A model generated the notes under the pieces. The model was not told where the DNA came from, searched no databases, and saw only the letters and a list, made by a program, of their open reading frames with translations. Positions 27,966 through 36,443 of a stretch of 64,000 nucleotides of DNA are shown here, in pieces. Source of the stretch: Alkalihalobacterium elongatum. GTDB taxonomy: Bacteria > Bacillota > Bacilli > Bacillales > Bacillaceae_F. The first letter of the stretch is position 1. Each line of letters opens with the position of its first letter. Location: NCBI RefSeq assembly GCF_019024285.1, contig NZ_WMKZ01000011.1, forward strand, positions 48,396 through 112,395, in the 5' to 3' direction. The position numbers and the translations under genes are program-made.

Positions 27966-29144
27966 CTAAACAACTCCTATATTTCCTAATTTTTCAATTT
28001 GCTCTTTTGTATACCCTATTTTCTTAAATATCTCTTCATTATGTTGTCCTAACTCTGGGGCTTTGGAGTAGATTTCTCCAGGTGTGTCAGATAACTTGAT
28101 CGGAATACCGATATGTTTTATGACTTCTCCAGAAGGACCAATAAATTCTTCGATCATCCTACGTTCATTAATTTGAGGATTTGTTATTAATTCTTCAAAA
28201 TTCAAAAGTGGTGCTACACAAGTATCTAGCTTTTCAAATATTTTTATCCATTCATTCAATGGTTTTTGTAAGATGATTTCACCTATTTCAACTTTCATTT
28301 CGTTTTGTTTATTTTGAGGAGCATCGAGCAAATCGATTAAGTCCTCTCGCTCGATTCCTATACAAAATTCTTTCCAAAACTTGGGTTCAAGCGCACCTAC
28401 AGATAAATACCTTTGATCAGCTGTCTCGTAAACTTCATAACATGCCTTTCCACCTGATAACGTCAATTCCCCACGAACTGGCTTTTCTTTATTTACAAAA
28501 TAGTTAGGTAGGATTGTTTGTAACCATGAAACAGCACCATCTAACATTGAGATATCTACAAATTGCCCTTTCCCACTTTTTCCTCTATTAATAATTGCTA
28601 TCAAAATACCAATTGCAGCCATTAGTGAACCTCCACCTATATCAGCAATTTGTACACTAGAAAGCGCTGGTTTCTGGTTCAACTCACCTTGCAATTCCAA
28701 TAAGCCTGCGTAACTTAAGTAATTAATATCATGGCCAGGCAACTTGGCATATGGTCCTGTTTGCCCAAAGCCTGTAATTGCACAATAGATTAACTTGGGA
28801 TTAATTTCCGATAATTCTTTATATCCCAGACCTAACCGATCCATTACTCCTGGTCTAAAAGATTCTACCAACACATCTGCAGTCTTTATTAATTCTATAA
28901 AAACTTCTTTGCTTTCATTAGTTTTTAAATTTAAAGTGACACTTTTTTTGTTTCGATTTAACGAAGAAAAAATGGCGCTCTCTTTTCCTACTTTTGGTTC
29001 TTCCCACCTTGCATAATCCCCAACATGAGGTTCTTCAACCTTAATTACTTCTGCACCAAAATCAGCAAGGAACGAGGTGCAATAAGGACCAGGTAACAAA
29101 CGCGACAGATCAATCACTCTAATTCCATTAAGTGGCTTATTCAA
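27966..29144 (-). CDS. CaiB/BaiF family protein, alpha-methylacyl-CoA racemase-like
   Basis: Family III CoA-transferase fold, 392 residues from the TTG at 29144, which has AAAGGAGG seven bases ahead; the upstream in-frame extension lacks homology. N-terminal GIRVIDLSRLLPGPYCTSFLADFGAEVIKVE is typical. GHDINYLSYAG and the later ADIGGGS match the His and Asp positions that do the proton transfer in alpha-methylacyl-CoA racemase, so racemisation of a 2-methyl branched acyl-CoA is the best guess; CoA transfer is the alternative. Such an enzyme suits degradation of branched or isoprenoid acids. Confidence 0.85.
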   Translation of the reverse strand: MNKPLNGIRVIDLSRLLPGPYCTSFLADFGAEVIKVEEPHVGDYARWEEPKVGKESAIFSSLNRNKKSVTLNLKTNESKEVFIELIKTADVLVESFRPGVMDRLGLGYKELSEINPKLIYCAITGFGQTGPYAKLPGHDINYLSYAGLLELQGELNQKPALSSVQIADIGGGSLMAAIGILIAIINRGKSGKGQFVDISMLDGAVSWLQTILPNYFVNKEKPVRGELTLSGGKACYEVYETADQRYLSVGALEPKFWKEFCIGIEREDLIDLLDAPQNKQNEMKVEIGEIILQKPLNEWIKIFEKLDTCVAPLLNFEELITNPQINERRMIEEFIGPSGEVIKHIGIPIKLSDTPGEIYSKAPELGQHNEEIFKKIGYTKEQIEKLGNIGVV

Positions 29145-29224
29145 GTTCCGCCCTCCTTTAACTAGGTCATTCAGTATCAATTTAAAGGTTATTCTAGTCA
29201 CTTTCATAGAATAACTTAAAAATC

Positions 29225-29240
29225 AAATGACTGTTTGTTA
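29225..29240. promoter_or_regulatory. TetR-type palindrome, site B
   Basis: Minus strand TAACAAACAGTCATTT, 81 bases upstream of the racemase-like start. It shares its right half with site C. Confidence 0.5.
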
Positions 29241-29328
29241 GATTAATTTCCAAATTTTTTTCTCACTTGTAAAACTAGCTCTAAAGAGATTAAAAATTTA
29301 TAAAAACAATTCGTCTGGCCTATAATTC

Positions 29329-29344
29329 AAATGACTGTTTGTTT
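29329..29344. promoter_or_regulatory. TetR-type palindrome, site C
   Basis: Minus strand AAACAAACAGTCATTT, seven bases downstream of a -10 box (29352-29357). Confidence 0.55.
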
Positions 29345-29351
29345 AATTTAT

Positions 29352-29380
29352 ATTATACAGATACATAATAATTATCGCAA
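29352..29380 (-). promoter_or_regulatory. Sigma-A promoter of the racemase-like gene
   Basis: Minus strand TTGCGA (29375-29380), 17-base spacer, TATAAT (29352-29357). Operator site C follows the -10 box by seven bases. AATTCAGAATATT lies upstream of the -35 box. Confidence 0.65.
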
Positions 29381-29571
29381 CCTTAAAATTGAATATTCTG
29401 AATTTTACGTCGGCATTTTGAGGATTAGTTATTTCAAGCAAAATAGGAAAGGAATAATCCTGTTAGCTTTTTTAGATCCCTGTGCTTATTAACTAGCTCC
29501 TTAAATATGTTATTTAAGCTATCACTTGGATTTTTCCTGAAGTGAGAATAATTACATTACTGAAAAAATAA

Positions 29572-29635
29572 AAAAGGACCATCTCATTTATGTACACAAC
29601 ACTTACTTCGGTACATCTTTTTGAGAGGACCTTTT
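29572..29635 (-). terminator. Hairpin after the flavin reductase gene
   Basis: Arms AAAAGGACC / GGACCTTTT extended by TCTCA/TGAGA and an inner GTACA/GTAC pairing, followed on the minus strand by TTTTTTATT. It lies eight bases past the stop codon at 29643. Confidence 0.65.
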
Positions 29636-29642
29636 CTGATTG

Positions 29643-30179
29643 CTAATATTTTAATGCTTTTTGCATAAAAACAAGCTCTTTTGCCAAATTTTGAATACGA
29701 TTTAATAACTCTTCATCTATTACTTCATTCTGATTATTAAAATGATCATTTTGAGCATACACATAGCTCGGTGCTACATATGCCCGAAAATAACCTGCAA
29801 TAGGTTTTAATTGATTTTCGATGACAAGATAGTGTTGATAGGTTCCTCCTGTCGCAACAAAACCCATCACTTTATTTCTGAACGTTTCAACTGGCGTTAA
29901 ATCGATTAAGTTCTTTAATGCTCCTGATAATGAAGCTTGAAAAATCGGCGTCCCTATAAGAAACATATCTGCTGAATTCATAATCTCAATTACCTTTTTT
30001 GTATCACCTTCGTACGTTTTCGGGTCACGCCCATCACAAAATTGAATATTATATTCTTTTAAATTCAGTAGTTCAATCTCTATAGAAGAGTCTAGCTTTT
30101 TAACCTCGTCTAAAACTTTATTGACTATAATACGAGTTTTTGATCCGACGATTGTACCAGATATACCTACTAATTTCAA
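29643..30179 (-). CDS. NAD(P)H-dependent FMN reductase
   Basis: Flavodoxin-fold reductase of about 178 residues. VGISGTIVGSKTR forms the FMN phosphate loop and FLIGTPIFQASLSGALKNLIDLT is the typical SsuE/MsuE-type motif. It would supply reduced FMN to the LLM monooxygenases encoded at 31213 and 50691. I prefer the TTG at 30179 (GAGGG seven bases upstream) to the TTG at 30185. It follows the TetR gene by 35 bases and is probably co-transcribed with it. Confidence 0.87.
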   Translation of the reverse strand: MKLVGISGTIVGSKTRIIVNKVLDEVKKLDSSIEIELLNLKEYNIQFCDGRDPKTYEGDTKKVIEIMNSADMFLIGTPIFQASLSGALKNLIDLTPVETFRNKVMGFVATGGTYQHYLVIENQLKPIAGYFRAYVAPSYVYAQNDHFNNQNEVIDEELLNRIQNLAKELVFMQKALKY

Positions 30180-30214
30180 AATCAATCCCTCTTTCGGTTC
30201 ATTAATAAAATCTT

Positions 30215-30850
30215 TTACTTTTTATCTGAACAGATTAGAACCTTATCCCAAACCGCTTGTAAAACAAATTGATTAAATTGAGCAGAGATGTCTTCTAAAG
30301 AATAACCGTTATTTGGTGAAAACCAACGTTGCAGGTAATTATAAACACCGAATATCGCAAATGTCATAAGTTTAGTATCTAAATCACTTCTAAATTCCTT
30401 CTTTTCGACACCTTCGATAATAATCTTTCGAAACAGGCGGTCATATTCATCGCCTAATGTTGCAATTTCTCCACCAAATTCGGACTTGAACCATTCGATT
30501 GAAATCCAGACAAATAGCTCACTTTGATATTGATCAAATGCATGAATATGATTTTGTAATGCTTTCTCTAATTTAATCGTCGGCGTATAGGATGAATTGA
30601 CTATCTGTTTCAAACTATCTGTCATTTCAACAAGCGGTCTCTCGACAACCGCATAAAGAAGGTCTTCCTTTTTATTAATATAATAATATAAACTTCCTTT
30701 AAGCATACCGACTTCATTTGCAATATCCTCTAATGTCGCTTCTTTATAGCCTTTTTCTCGAAAAACTTTAGCTGCTGCATCTATAATTTCATTAAATCTT
30801 TTATTGGATTTGCTATTTACAGCTTTTCTGTTCATTTTTGGCTTGTTCAT
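30215..30850 (-). CDS. TetR/AcrR family transcriptional regulator
   Basis: Repressor of about 211 residues. The N-terminal helix-turn-helix (EIIDAAAKVFREKGYKEATL then DIANEVGMLKGSLYYYINKKEDLLY) is canonical; the C-terminal ligand domain is helical and not further recognised. Start ATG 30850 follows GGAAGGAG by nine bases. A palindrome (site D) lies inside the spacer of its own promoter, suggesting autoregulation, and similar palindromes precede many operons here, so this is the main candidate for the regulator of the 27-61 kb region. The effector is probably an acyl-CoA or pathway intermediate. Confidence 0.92.
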   Translation of the reverse strand: MNKPKMNRKAVNSKSNKRFNEIIDAAAKVFREKGYKEATLEDIANEVGMLKGSLYYYINKKEDLLYAVVERPLVEMTDSLKQIVNSSYTPTIKLEKALQNHIHAFDQYQSELFVWISIEWFKSEFGGEIATLGDEYDRLFRKIIIEGVEKKEFRSDLDTKLMTFAIFGVYNYLQRWFSPNNGYSLEDISAQFNQFVLQAVWDKVLICSDKK

Positions 30851-30935
30851 TGGCAATGGCTCCTTCCTACCCATATAGTTCATAAATTACCTTATTATAA
30901 ACTGTATTATTGTATAAATTATTAGTAGGTCATTT

Positions 30936-30963
30936 ATTATAACTAAACTACTAGTTGTTTGAA
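30936..30963 (-). promoter_or_regulatory. TetR gene promoter with operator site D
   Basis: Minus strand TTCAAA, 16-base spacer, TATAAT (rc of 30936-30941). The imperfect palindrome at 30945-30960 (minus strand AAACAACTAGTAGTTT) lies in the spacer, as expected for a self-repressing TetR gene. Confidence 0.55.
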
Positions 30964-31059
30964 TTATATTTTATCATTACTACCGTAGTTTAACAATGAA
31001 TTTGCAAAATTAAGAAAACGATAATCTGTTTATAAACCATTGGATGATTTTTAGAACCA

Positions 31060-31117
31060 GCCCTGTTCCCTGGCGTCATTTGTTAGATAACTTAGTGCGG
31101 TTAAACGGTATAAATAG
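31060..31117. repeat. Degenerate intergenic repeat copy R5
   Basis: TGTTAGATAACTTAGTGCGG followed by TTAAACGGTATAAATA resembles the tail of R1 (GTTAGTT ... CTTAGCGCCCGTTAAACGGG). The hairpin half is lost. It lies between the LLM gene and the TetR promoter. Confidence 0.4.
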
Positions 31118-31169
31118 GGAGAGAGCAAAATGGTGAAAATAAATGCTTATCTGTAGCTTACTCCCTATT
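31113..31169 (-). terminator. Hairpin after LLM copy 1
   Basis: Nine-bp arms AATAGGGAG / CTCCCTATT, about 45 bases past the stop codon, with an A/T-rich 3' flank. A related GGGAG/CTCCC structure follows LLM copy 2. Confidence 0.5.
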
Positions 31170-31212
31170 ACTTTATTATCATTAATATAACAATTATTTT
31201 AAATCTAGCTAA

Positions 31213-32274
31213 TTATTGAGAAACCTTTTTAGCAGTCGGTTTGAAGTATGGTAATACTTCATCCGCAAAGCGCTTCATCGTTCTCATTACCTTGCGATGT
31301 TCCATACCACCCATTCTGAACCAGCACGATAAACTATCTACTCCTGCTTGTTCAACAAGTTCAAGCTTATTGACAGCCGCTTTTCCGTCTTCTAATAATA
31401 CGATACCTGCGTCATTTAACATACCGACATCAACAGGGCCTGACATTTGTTCAGCTACTTCCGCAAAACGCTCATATCCTTTAGCAGCCTTTTCTCCTCT
31501 GGCACCTGGAACTAACGCAAGTACGCGGTCGAAATACATCTCCATTTCTTTTTCAACATTTTTAATCGCTTGTTCAGGATTTTCAGCAATATTCATTTGC
31601 AAATTCATATGAATCTTTGGATTAACTCCTTTTAGAAGAAGACGATCTCTAGTTGATTTGATATATTGTAGTAATTCATCCATTACCATTAGTGTTGGTG
31701 TACACATAAATTCCTGTGCCCCTCGCTCTACCATATAGTCAAACGTTTCTGGACTAATACACGCATAATAGAATGGGATTCTTTCTTGGACTGGTTTAGG
31801 AGTTAATTTCACATCCTCTAATTGAAAGTGTTTTCCTTGGTAGCTAAATGAATCATTTTCCCATAGACCTTGAATGATATCGACAGCTTCCCAATATACC
31901 TCTCGTGAATTTTCCATTGGAATTCCTAGCTTTTTAAATTCAATAGGTTGATAACCACGTCCAGCACCAAACTTTAGGCGGCCGTTACTTAAAATGTCGA
32001 CCATTGCAAAATCTTCAGCAATACGAACAGGGTTATCAAAGTTCAAAATACTAATCCCCATCCCAATGTCCATTGTTTTTGTAATTTGAGAAATAGCGGC
32101 TGCAGCTACTTGAGGAGAAGGCATACTTCCATAATCAGTAAAGTGATGTTCCGCTAACCAAACACTTCCAAACCCTAATTCTTCTGCATACTGAATTTGT
32201 TCTAGCATCTCCTTATATGCACGGTCATATTGCCCATCTAAACACTCTAATACATAAAAAAGTCCACAATTCAT
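31213..32274 (-). CDS. LLM class flavin-dependent monooxygenase, copy 1
   Basis: Bacterial-luciferase-like TIM-barrel oxidoreductase, 353 residues, using reduced FMN (or F420 in other taxa). Family marks: YAEELGFGSVWLAEHHFTDYG, PSPQVAAAAIS, GMGISILNFDNPVRIAEDFA and LKFGAGRGYQPIEF. About nine residues in ten match copy 2 (50691-51758). LLM enzymes include type II Baeyer-Villiger monooxygenases and desulfurising oxygenases; an FMN reductase lies nearby. Operator sites E and F precede it, with a long leader from a sigma-A promoter at 32727-32755. Confidence 0.92.
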   Translation of the reverse strand: MNCGLFYVLECLDGQYDRAYKEMLEQIQYAEELGFGSVWLAEHHFTDYGSMPSPQVAAAAISQITKTMDIGMGISILNFDNPVRIAEDFAMVDILSNGRLKFGAGRGYQPIEFKKLGIPMENSREVYWEAVDIIQGLWENDSFSYQGKHFQLEDVKLTPKPVQERIPFYYACISPETFDYMVERGAQEFMCTPTLMVMDELLQYIKSTRDRLLLKGVNPKIHMNLQMNIAENPEQAIKNVEKEMEMYFDRVLALVPGARGEKAAKGYERFAEVAEQMSGPVDVGMLNDAGIVLLEDGKAAVNKLELVEQAGVDSLSCWFRMGGMEHRKVMRTMKRFADEVLPYFKPTAKKVSQ

Positions 32275-32362
32275 AAATCAAAACACTCCTTTAGAAAATA
32301 AATTAAGTTCATTAGATAAAGCAAAAAAACAAAAATGAATAAAAGAGTTCACAAAAATCTCC

Positions 32363-32378
32363 AACCAAACATTTGTTT
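32363..32378. promoter_or_regulatory. TetR-type palindrome, site E
   Basis: AACCAAACATTTGTTT, one mismatch to the consensus; 89 bases upstream of LLM copy 1. Confidence 0.65.
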
Positions 32379-32699
32379 TAATAAAAGATAAAATAGCTTA
32401 CGCGTATTACATATAAAGCGTTTTGCTAAATATAATATTAAAAATAGGCAGAGAAGGTACCTTAGTAAACATCACCCCCTAAAAGAACTAACAAAAAATG
32501 ATCAGCAAGAAAATATAACTGAGTAAACATGTTAAATAATATTTTTGAAGTAAGTTTAAAAGTAGATTAGTTGAATTATAGTACGAACGTGTGTATGAAC
32601 AGAGGTATTATATTTATTGCAGCGAATTAAAACCAAATGATCAGCCATATTTTTCGAAGGAAGATTTTAGAAAATAAAAGGTCTTTTTAAAGTGGAGAA

Positions 32700-32715
32700 A
32701 ATCTAACGTTTGTTT
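32700..32715. promoter_or_regulatory. TetR-type palindrome, site F
   Basis: AATCTAACGTTTGTTT, 11 bases downstream of the -10 box at 32727-32732. The same 16 bases occur at site M (61157-61172). Confidence 0.65.
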
Positions 32716-32726
32716 GATTTGTCGTT

Positions 32727-32755
32727 ATTATAGCAACCAAAGTAATCAATTTCAA
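32727..32755 (-). promoter_or_regulatory. Sigma-A promoter toward LLM copy 1
   Basis: Minus strand TTGAAA (32750-32755), 17 bases, TATAAT (32727-32732). The start would be near 32720, giving a leader of about 445 bases with sites F and E in it. The stretch 32380-32700 holds no convincing gene. Confidence 0.7.
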
Positions 32756-33049
32756 TACTATTTTTAAAATTTTCTGAAAAAATTACTTTAATTGTAAAAA
32801 ACTATTAAGAAGAATGGTCTAAAGGTAAATTGGTTTCAGCAGCGATTTTCTCCCCCCTACTTACTACTAATTAAGCTTTACACTAGTAACATAACAGCCT
32901 AAAACTTTCTATATATTAAGTTAATACAGTAAGTTTTGAGCAATAATGTAAGCCTAAAAACAATCAAGTGCTTTTTTGTACCTTTCAAAATATTTATTTA
33001 TAATCATTTTCTGAAAAGTTTACATTTTCAGAATTTTTTATATTTTTTC

Positions 33050-33078
33050 TTGCATTATTTTTTACCAGAATTTATAAT
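33050..33078 (+). promoter_or_regulatory. Sigma-A promoter of the esterase gene
   Basis: TTGCAT (33050-33055), 17 bases, TATAAT (33073-33078). Confidence 0.7.
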
Positions 33079-33083
33079 AGTTT

Positions 33084-33097
33084 TGAAAGCGGTTACA
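33084..33097. promoter_or_regulatory. cre site (CcpA) at the esterase promoter
   Basis: TGAAAGCGGTTACA is a full match to the cre consensus and starts six bases after the -10 box, so CcpA would block initiation when preferred sugars are present. Confidence 0.75.
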
Positions 33098-33125
33098 CTA
33101 CTTATTGATTGGAGGAAAAATGATT

Positions 33126-34085
33126 ATGACATTACAACCTCAAGTGAAAAATCTATTAGATCAAATTGCAGCAGCCATGGCAGATGGTGCTCCAAAGATC
33201 GAAGAAATGTCTGTACAAGAAAATCGTGATGGGTTACTTGCCTTTTATGCTGGAGTAATTGGTGAGCCTCAAGAAGTAGCAAAAGTGGAAAATATTAACA
33301 TCCCTGTAGATGGTGCTGAAATCGGTCTTCGTATTTATACCCCTAAAGGAGAAGGACCTTTCCCAGTATTTGTATACTACCATGGTGGTGGATGGGTATT
33401 AGGTGATTTAGAAGTGGTTGATCCTTTGCTTCGTTCGCTCACGAATTCTACCGAATGTTTGGTTGTTTCAGTCGATTATCGTTTAGCTCCTGAAAATAAA
33501 TTCCCTGTTCCTGTAGAGGATTGCTATGCTGCAACAAAATGGGTGGCAGAAAATATCGTCAAGTATAACGGTGACCCTAGTCGTATTGCAGTTGGTGGTG
33601 ATAGTGCAGGCGGGAATATTGCAGCTGTTGTACCATTAATGGCTAAAGATCGTGGTGGTCCAGATATCGCCTATCAAGTACTTCTTTATCCAGTAACTGA
33701 TTGTAGATATAACACTCAATCATATATAGATAATGGAAAAGGCTATTACTTAGAAGAACCAGCAATGCACTGGTTCGCAGACCAATACTTCTCAAATACA
33801 GAAGTAGAAAAATTACACCCATATGCTTCTCCATTACTGGCAAATGACGTTAGTGGACTACCTCCAGCGTTAGTGATTACTTGTGAATATGATGTCTTGC
33901 GTGATGAAGGAGAGGCCTATGCTGAAAGATTAAAAAAAGCAGGGGTTCCGGTTGAATTAACAAGATATGAAGGACAAATTCACGGATTTTTATGGATGCC
34001 TGTCATTATGGATGACGCGAAAAAAGGCGTTGAACAAATTGCAACTGCACTGAAAAAACAGTTTTCTTCTAAACAATCCGTTTAA
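33126..34085 (+). CDS. Alpha/beta hydrolase, hormone-sensitive-lipase family esterase
   Basis: Carboxylesterase of about 319 residues in the HSL (family IV) group. Oxyanion motif HGGGW, nucleophile elbow GGDSAGG, Asp in EYDVLRDEG and His in QIHGFLWM complete the triad. It would cleave small acyl esters or lactones, for example the product of a Baeyer-Villiger oxidation. GGAGG at 33111-33115 gives ten-base spacing to ATG 33126 and four to ATG 33120; either may start the protein. It is the only plus-strand enzyme gene in the catabolic region and is divergent from LLM copy 1. Confidence 0.92.
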   Translation: MTLQPQVKNLLDQIAAAMADGAPKIEEMSVQENRDGLLAFYAGVIGEPQEVAKVENINIPVDGAEIGLRIYTPKGEGPFPVFVYYHGGGWVLGDLEVVDPLLRSLTNSTECLVVSVDYRLAPENKFPVPVEDCYAATKWVAENIVKYNGDPSRIAVGGDSAGGNIAAVVPLMAKDRGGPDIAYQVLLYPVTDCRYNTQSYIDNGKGYYLEEPAMHWFADQYFSNTEVEKLHPYASPLLANDVSGLPPALVITCEYDVLRDEGEAYAERLKKAGVPVELTRYEGQIHGFLWMPVIMDDAKKGVEQIATALKKQFSSKQSV

Positions 34086-34116
34086 TCCAGAAGCTATAAA
34101 ACTATTAAACGTGATT

Positions 34117-34154
34117 AGGTTGATCGATAAATACTTAGGTATTTCGATCAACCT
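34117..34154 (+). terminator. Terminator after the esterase gene
   Basis: Arms AGGTTGATCGA / TCGATCAACCT extended by AAATAC/GTATTT inside; a T-run (34172-34179) follows at some distance. Confidence 0.7.
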
Positions 34155-34218
34155 CTTCGTGTTAATCTACTTTTTTTTTACTTCCATTGAAAAAACCAAC
34201 AACGATAATCTATAAATG

Positions 34219-34242
34219 AAGCTGCTCTTAAATGAGCAGCTT
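34219..34242. terminator. Hairpin overlapping the stop of the small HTH gene
   Basis: Nine-bp arms AAGCTGCTC / GAGCAGCTT with loop TTAAAT. It abuts the stop codon at 34241-34243 and could end transcripts from either side. Confidence 0.6.
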
Positions 34243-34432
34243 ATAGTTTATTATTTAAGTACCAACGATCTCCTTTATTAACAAGAGTTCCTTTTCGCTT
34301 TAATTTCCTAAGGTGCTTATAAATAGTATCTCTTGTAATATTCTGATAGTTGTACTTTTTACATAGATTAAGGATTTTCTTTGCTGTTATCCCTGGAAAT
34401 TCTCGTAGTGTCTCTTTTATTACGTTTTCCAA
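34241..34432 (-). CDS. Small winged-helix-like protein
   Basis: Sixty-three residues from a TTG with AAAGGGAGGT six bases upstream. The pattern ITAKKILNLCKKYNY-ITRDTIYKHLRKLKRKGTLV, ending in a KGDRWYL strand, looks like a minimal winged helix-turn-helix that could bind DNA. Lysine-rich (pI high). I do not recognise a named family. It lies between the esterase and a SnoaL-like gene and could be a small local regulator, but it may equally be a leftover of a larger regulator. Confidence 0.6.
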   Translation of the reverse strand: MENVIKETLREFPGITAKKILNLCKKYNYQNITRDTIYKHLRKLKRKGTLVNKGDRWYLNNKL

Positions 34433-34502
34433 ATCCTTACCTCCCTTTACATTGTCATGCCTTGTAAAAACTATTTAAGATAAAGCCATTAAGATAATTT
34501 AT

Positions 34503-34985
34503 TTATAGCTTAGGATTAATACGTGTTTCTGGTTTATCTGACCAAGGTTCCAGTGCAGGAGTCATATAATGAATTTTTACTTTTCTTTCAGTTAATCGCC
34601 ACCTACCTGTTCGATTACTTAGCTTATCCCAATAAGTAGCTGCGATAACGAGAGGTACACCTACAGCATTAGTTGCTGTTGCATCTACATCAGCTATAGC
34701 AGTAGCAGTACCATTATTAATATCTACTTCAACTACTTCATTCACTGCATAATGGTGTGTTTCAGGAAGACCTTCCCAAATCGCTTTAGTCTTTTCTAAT
34801 ATTTCTTGTTTATTAGCACAATATCCCCAAGGATCACCAATATCCCATATAGCATTTTCTTCCCAAATATCCATAAACATCTCTTCATCATGTTTGTCGA
34901 CACCATGATTGTATTTCGCGATGACTTCCTTAATTTCTTCACGAGCCTCTAACACTGCAATTCTTTCTTCTAAAGTTTTGGCCAT
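34503..34985 (-). CDS. SnoaL-like (NTF2-fold) protein, copy 1
   Basis: Nuclear-transport-factor-2-fold protein of about 160 residues. The opening LEERIAVLEAREEIKEVIAKYNHGVDKHDEEMFMDIW and the later W-RLTERKVKIHYM are typical of SnoaL_4 isomerase/dehydratase-like proteins. The fold is common in steroid and aromatic degradation clusters as isomerase, hydratase or dioxygenase subunit; the role here is unknown. Start ATG 34985 follows GAGGTG; site G lies 60 bases upstream. It follows an SDR gene, an arrangement repeated at 48228/48746. Confidence 0.85.
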   Translation of the reverse strand: MAKTLEERIAVLEAREEIKEVIAKYNHGVDKHDEEMFMDIWEENAIWDIGDPWGYCANKQEILEKTKAIWEGLPETHHYAVNEVVEVDINNGTATAIADVDATATNAVGVPLVIAATYWDKLSNRTGRWRLTERKVKIHYMTPALEPWSDKPETRINPKL

Positions 34986-35044
34986 ACCATTCACCTCTTT
35001 TTTATAAATGAACTAAAAAACTTTTTACTTTAACTGTTTATATA

Positions 35045-35060
35045 AACCAAATATTTGTTT
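35045..35060. promoter_or_regulatory. TetR-type palindrome, site G
   Basis: AACCAAATATTTGTTT, flanked by further matching bases (ACCAAA...TTTGGT); 60 bases upstream of the SnoaL-like start. Confidence 0.65.
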
Positions 35061-35111
35061 GGTGAAGTTCGACACTATCTAGAAACTATAATTCTTTCGA
35101 TTTGTATAAAG

Positions 35112-35855
35112 TTATTGAGAACCCCAACCGCCATCAACTTTCCAAATCTGTCCCGTAACAAAGTCTGCTTCTTCTGAGGCAAAGAAAAGAATTAAATTAG
35201 CAATTTCCTCTGGTTTTCCCAGACGTCCTGCCGGGGTTGCCGCTGAAAAAATCTCTGTCATTTCTGGAGTTGTATCACCTAGAATTGGCGTCTGGATGAT
35301 TCCTGGTGATACAGCATTTACTTGAATATTATCTGCAGCATATTCCATAGCTACTTGCCTTGTCATTGCAGCAACCCCACCTTTTGCCGCAGAATATGCT
35401 ACTAAATTGGTTAATCCAATATGTGCAGCTAGTGACGCGACATTCACAATCTTGCCTTTTTTATTTTTTACCATTTCAGGCATGACACTTTTCATTCCTA
35501 AAAAAGTTCCTTTTAGATCAATATCGATTACGTGATGCCATTCCTCTTCGGTTTGCTCAAGAAGCTTATCTGATCCTCTTGATACAACTCCAGCTATATT
35601 AGCGAGAATATCAATTGTACCGTACTCTTCCAAAACCAACTGTACAGCTTTTTTCCAATCCGAACTATTCGTTACGTCCCCTTCGAAAGCTATTGCCTTA
35701 CCATTTTCAGAAACGATTTGCCTAACCGTATCTTCTTGTCCTTTAATATCCATGCAGAGCACCTTTGCCCCTTCACGTGCAAAACGAAGAGCGGTTTCTT
35801 TTCCAATACCAGACCCAGATCCAGAAACAATAGCTACTTTGTTTTGAATTCTCAT
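35112..35855 (-). CDS. SDR family oxidoreductase (FabG-like)
   Basis: Short-chain dehydrogenase, 247 residues, with SGSGSGIG at 11-18, Ser141, catalytic Tyr154/Lys158 (YSAAK), and a C-terminal TGQIWKVDGGWGSQ. The family ANIAG variant replaces the usual NNAG. It may oxidise a ring or side-chain hydroxyl. ATG follows AGGGAGGG. It lies between the DUF35/thiolase-like pair and a SnoaL-like gene. Confidence 0.9.
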   Translation of the reverse strand: MRIQNKVAIVSGSGSGIGKETALRFAREGAKVLCMDIKGQEDTVRQIVSENGKAIAFEGDVTNSSDWKKAVQLVLEEYGTIDILANIAGVVSRGSDKLLEQTEEEWHHVIDIDLKGTFLGMKSVMPEMVKNKKGKIVNVASLAAHIGLTNLVAYSAAKGGVAAMTRQVAMEYAADNIQVNAVSPGIIQTPILGDTTPEMTEIFSAATPAGRLGKPEEIANLILFFASEEADFVTGQIWKVDGGWGSQ

Positions 35856-35996
35856 ATAAATCCCTCCCTAAAATTTTCTCACCTAACGAATTAGTAATTT
35901 GCTTAGTCTACTAGATACTTATTTAAATTAACATTACAAAACATGTATCACCCCCTTAATGATTAAAACGTCTTTAAAAATTAAGATTAACAGATA

Positions 35997-36419
35997 TTAA
36001 ACTCCTTCATTAGCTGGGCGAAATTTGGGTATGGAGATCTCTTCTGACCAATCTTCAAATTCAACTTCTACACCCATGCCAACCTTAACTGCTTCTAGGT
36101 CACAATGAATGATATTACTCATCATCACTGGCCCTTCTTCCAATTTGATTAGCGCAACTACATACGGGGTTTCCGCTTTGTAAGCTTTAGAAATAGGCCG
36201 TCGAATAATTGTAAAACTAATTACTATACCTTTGCCTGAAGTACGTTCCCATTCAACTTGATTACTAGAACATCTCGTACACATAATTCGTGGGTAAAAT
36301 TGATAATGGTCACACTCTGTACATTTTTGGATGAGTAACTCATGCTTCCGACATCCTTGCCAATATTTTTCAGTTTCTATAGTCGGACGTGGAAGATTCT
36401 TTCCTGAATGATCTACCAT
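35997..36419 (-). CDS. Zn-ribbon/OB-fold protein (DUF35), thiolase partner
   Basis: Protein of about 140 residues. The N-terminal helical part is followed by a four-cysteine zinc ribbon (CTEC ... CTRC) and an OB-fold. DUF35 proteins form complexes with SCP2-type thiolases or aldolases, such as Ltp2 in steroid side-chain degradation. The gene lies 24 bases downstream of the thiolase-like gene, so a heteromeric complex is very likely. Start at ATG 36419 follows GAGAGGTG; an in-frame ATG at 36437 is less well placed. Confidence 0.9.
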   Translation of the reverse strand: MVDHSGKNLPRPTIETEKYWQGCRKHELLIQKCTECDHYQFYPRIMCTRCSSNQVEWERTSGKGIVISFTIIRRPISKAYKAETPYVVALIKLEEGPVMMSNIIHCDLEAVKVGMGVEVEFEDWSEEISIPKFRPANEGV

Positions 36420-36443
36420 TTTTCTCACCTCTCCCATTTCATA

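Noticed and set aside
32936..33229. Plus-strand frame overlapping the esterase start
   Set aside because: It covers the esterase promoter and cre site in another frame, and its translation has no protein-like composition.
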